Assembly: GCF_018614055.1 (NCBI RefSeq)
Contig: NZ_JAGGPB010000006.1
Span: forward strand, 62,001-126,000
DNA length: 64,000 nt
Source of the DNA: Streptomyces sp. ISL-98
GTDB taxonomy: Bacteria > Actinomycetota > Actinomycetes > Streptomycetales > Streptomycetaceae
Direction: 5' to 3'
The notes under the pieces: model-generated
What the model saw: the letters and a program-made list of their open reading frames with translations, nothing else
The model's database searches: none
Told to the model about the DNA's origin: nothing
In this document: in pieces, positions 61,672 through 64,000 of the stretch
Layout: every line of letters begins with the position of its first letter
Position numbering within the stretch: the first letter of the stretch is position 1
Translations under genes and position numbers: made by a program

Positions 61672-64000
61672 TTCCCGTCATGTGGTGCCGCACCACGGAG
61701 CCGTGCCGGTCCTTCACCACCTCCAGTTGTGTGGTGACGCGGCGGCGCAGGTCGGCGACATGGCTCACGATGCCCACACTGCGGTCCCGCTCGCGCAGCG
61801 AGTCCAGTACGTCGAGGACCTCGTCCAGGGTCTGGTCGTCGAGGCTGCCGAAGCCCTCGTCGATGAAGAGCGTGTCGAGCTGTACGCCGCCGGCCTCGTC
61901 GGTGACGACGTCGGCGAGGCCCAGCGCGAGCGCCAGGGAGGCGAAGAACGTCTCGCCGCCGGAGAGTGTCGCCGTGTCGCGTTCGCTGCCCGTCCAGGCG
62001 TCCACGACGTGCAGACCGAGCCCTGAGCGGCCGCGTCCGCCGGACCTGGCGTCGGAGTGGACGAGGGTGTAGCGGCCCGACGACATGCGCTGGAGGCGTG
62101 CGGTGGCCGCGGCCGCGACCTGTTCGAGGCGGGCCGCCAGGACGTACGACTCCAGGCGCATTTTGCGTTCGTTGTCGGCGGAGGTGCCTGCGGTGAGCGA
62201 GGCGAGGCGCGCAACCCGCTCGTACTGCTCGCGCAGCGGGCCGAGGCGTCGCATTTCCTCGGCGGCCTGCTGCGACAGCCCGTCGAGCGCGGCGCAGCGC
62301 TCGCGGGCGGCGTCGAGGGCGGAAGCGGCATCGAGCAGTCCGCGCTCCGCGGCGTCGAAGGCGGCCTGGGCCTGCTGCGGCGCGGCGTCGGGCCGTGCGG
62401 CAGCGGCAGCGGTGTCCGGCTCGGCCAACCGGTCTGCGACGGCGGCCTGTTCACGCTGCCAAGCGTCGAGTTCGTGCTGGAGGTCGCGTTGCTCCGCGTC
62501 GCCGAGCAACGCCTCGGCCGCGGCGCTCGGCGTGTCGAACCCGGCCTTGAACGCGGCGTCGGCGAGCCGGTCGTCGGCCTCCTTGAGGCGCCGCGCGGTG
62601 GTTTCGAGCGCCCGTACGGCTTCGGCGGCCTCGCCCAGGAACCGCACCCTGCGCTCCAGCAGCGCGGCATGCTCGGCGACGCTCCCGGCGTCACCACGGG
62701 CCCGGGCCAACTCCGCTTCCAGCGACGCCTGTTCCCGGTCGAGGGCTTCGCGCTGCGAGGTCCTGGCGGCGACGCGCCGATCCGCCTGCTGCTGGGCATC
62801 GACGCGCCCGGCGTGCTCACGCTCGGCACGGCGCAACGCCTCGCGGGCGTCGTGCATGCCCCCGGCCACGGCATGCGCCTCGGCGTGTTCGCGCCGCAAG
62901 TCGTCGACGAGGGCGGCCAGTTCACTGACGGCGACGTCGCAAGACCGGTCGGCGGAGACGCCCCCGGCCAAGGCGCCGGAACCGCCGTCCGCCTCGGCGC
63001 CCCCACCAGCACCCCCACTCACACCGCGGATACCCGCCCGCTCCGGCCCAGAGCTCGCGTCACCCTCACCCAGGCCGTCGACCCCAGCGGCGCCAACCGC
63101 TTCCCCGGCCAAAACCCCTGTGCCCACCGACGCCGGGCCAGAGCTCGCGCTGCCCGCCCCGCCAGTGCCGCCCGGCTCAGCGGTCCAGTCCGCTGCTTCC
63201 CAAGGTGCCGTCGTAGCGCCGACGCCCCCGCCCACCTCGGCTCGCGCCGACGCGTAGGCCTCTCGCACCGTCGCCAGCGCGCGCTCCGCCTCGCCGCGCG
63301 CCCTCTCCGCGGTCGTGTGCGCTGTGTACGCCGCGTCTTCCGCCGCGCGGTCCACCTGGTCGTCCGCGGGCCGTGCCGGCTCCGGGTGTTCGGCGGAGCC
63401 GCAGACCGCGCACGGCTTCCCCTCGCTCAGTCCGGCCGCCAGCTCGGCCGCGATCCCCCGCAGCCTGCGCTCCTTGAGGTCGAGCCACGTCTCGTGTGCG
63501 TCGGCGGCCCGCTCGCGGGACGTGCGCAGCCGGTCCTCGGCGGCGGTGACCTGCTCGGCGAGTGCGTCGCGGCGGCGGGCGGCGTCCAGTCTGCGGCGGG
63601 CCGGTTCGAGCCGGCCCGCCAAATGCTCCGTGCGCGTCACCGCCTCCTGGGCGGCTTCGATGCGCTCCTGGCAGCGGCGGCGGGTCGCGTCCCAGCCGGC
63701 GAGCCAGTCGGCGGCGTCCCGGAGCAGTTCGTCGTCGGCGCGGGCCTGCCGCTCCAGCACGGTGCGCTCCCAGCCGATCTCCTCGCTCCGCTGCTCGGCC
63801 CTGCGGGCGGCTTCGAGCCCGCCGAGGTCCTGGCGGATCTTGCGCTCCAGCGCGGCGATCTGCTCGGCCCCGGCGTCGGCGAGATCCGGCGGCAGTACGG
63901 CACGCGAGCGCTCCCGGGCCGTGCTCGCCGCGCGGTGCTCCCGCTCGGCGTCGTCGCGCAGCAACAGCGCGGGGGCGACACGGTCGGCGCGGCGGGCGCG
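61661..64000 (-). CDS. sbcC: SbcC-type SMC-family exonuclease subunit, 3' part
   Basis: C-terminal 780 or so residues; the start lies beyond the window. Coiled coils flank a zinc hook GKPCAVCGSAEHP (CAVC). The C-terminal ATPase half has the signature LSGGETFFASLALALGLADVV and Walker B LDTLFIDEGFGSLDDQTLDE, ending VSHVADLRRRV. With SbcD it forms the Mre11-Rad50-like nuclease for DNA hairpins and blocked ends. After the hook a Gly/Ala/Ser-rich insert (about 63240-62940) of roughly 100 residues is unusual. The stop overlaps the convergent lrp by 11 nt. Confidence 0.93.
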   Translation of the reverse strand, partial: RARRADRVAPALLLRDDAEREHRAASTARERSRAVLPPDLADAGAEQIAALERKIRQDLGGLEAARRAEQRSEEIGWERTVLERQARADDELLRDAADWLAGWDATRRRCQERIEAAQEAVTRTEHLAGRLEPARRRLDAARRRDALAEQVTAAEDRLRTSRERAADAHETWLDLKERRLRGIAAELAAGLSEGKPCAVCGSAEHPEPARPADDQVDRAAEDAAYTAHTTAERARGEAERALATVREAYASARAEVGGGVGATTAPWEAADWTAEPGGTGGAGSASSGPASVGTGVLAGEAVGAAGVDGLGEGDASSGPERAGIRGVSGGAGGGAEADGGSGALAGGVSADRSCDVAVSELAALVDDLRREHAEAHAVAGGMHDAREALRRAEREHAGRVDAQQQADRRVAARTSQREALDREQASLEAELARARGDAGSVAEHAALLERRVRFLGEAAEAVRALETTARRLKEADDRLADAAFKAGFDTPSAAAEALLGDAEQRDLQHELDAWQREQAAVADRLAEPDTAAAAARPDAAPQQAQAAFDAAERGLLDAASALDAARERCAALDGLSQQAAEEMRRLGPLREQYERVARLASLTAGTSADNERKMRLESYVLAARLEQVAAAATARLQRMSSGRYTLVHSDARSGGRGRSGLGLHVVDAWTGSERDTATLSGGETFFASLALALGLADVVTDEAGGVQLDTLFIDEGFGSLDDQTLDEVLDVLDSLRERDRSVGIVSHVADLRRRVTTQLEVVKDRHGSVVRHHMTGISG

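Overview
The window is a gene-dense stretch of a high-GC actinobacterial chromosome, almost certainly a Streptomyces. The reasons are the strong G/C third-position bias, GTG and TTG starts, a subtilisin-inhibitor-like protein, several Streptomyces-type small families (DUF6479, DUF3040, DUF5133), ECF41 sigma, ROK and GntR regulators, and F420 enzymes. Gene content and order (murT-gatD-pfkA, a tap-like peptidase beside ureABCFGD, bioF/bioBAD, purB-mug) look like an ordinary chromosomal segment, not a plasmid or an intact prophage. Nothing resembles a CRISPR array, an rRNA or tRNA gene, or a polyketide or nonribosomal peptide cluster.

Layout. 0-7.1 kb: a cut-off TetR regulator, peptide deformylase, the MurT-GatD lipid II amidation pair, 6-phosphofructokinase, CtaG, a secreted protease inhibitor and an F420-type oxidoreductase. 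7.1-17.5 kb: a stress island with CsbD, DUF3040, a RhoGDI-like protein, a PRC-barrel protein, a tiny hydrophobic protein, a CBM48 protein, Ku, an SRPBCC protein, DUF5133, two proline-rich mini-proteins and a 1501-residue double P-type ATPase. Three sequences in it match the sigma-B-type promoter pattern GNNT-N15-GGGTAC. 17.6-26.2 kb: acyltransferase, epimerase, a MITE-like insertion, a secreted peptidase and the urease operon, with a possible GlnR half-site. 26.4-31.2 kb: a membrane protein, an orphan Phd-type antitoxin divergent from a ClpP paralogue that lacks the catalytic His, an NlpC/P60 hydrolase behind a c-di-AMP riboswitch, a VOC protein and an anti-sigma-type ATPase.

31.2-36 kb: biotin genes bioF divergent from bioB-bioA-bioD. 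36-48 kb: a methyltransferase, a RHH/Fic toxin-antitoxin pair, an ABC exporter, two CNNM/CorC membrane proteins behind a structured leader that can hide their ribosome binding site, an orphan holin, an SGNH hydrolase, purB and mug. 48.1-48.6 kb is a deletion scar: the tail of an ABC permease abuts a beheaded NarL response regulator. 48.7-64 kb: ROK and GntR regulators, an ECF41 sigma factor, an alpha/beta hydrolase whose gene overlaps the convergent EamA gene by 207 bp, phoD with a PHO box, an ACT-GNAT membrane protein, an Lrp-linked methionine gamma-lyase-type enzyme, a DUF885 peptidase, a rhodanese with its own Lrp regulator, and the 3' part of sbcC.

Functional threads. Nutrient acquisition (urea nitrogen, organic phosphate, biotin, purines) is interleaved with envelope maintenance (lipid II amidation, NlpC/P60, holin, CNNM) and with a general-stress block. 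Several genes (def, epimerase, both VOC genes, purB, eamA, lrp) have a TANNNT box 6-8 nt before the start codon and look leaderless. The observations most worth follow-up are the RhoGDI-like gene in a predicted sigma-B operon, the pseudo-ATPase half of the P-type pump, the His-to-Ser ClpP, the CNNM leader and the TA-flanked MITE that rebuilt a stop codon.
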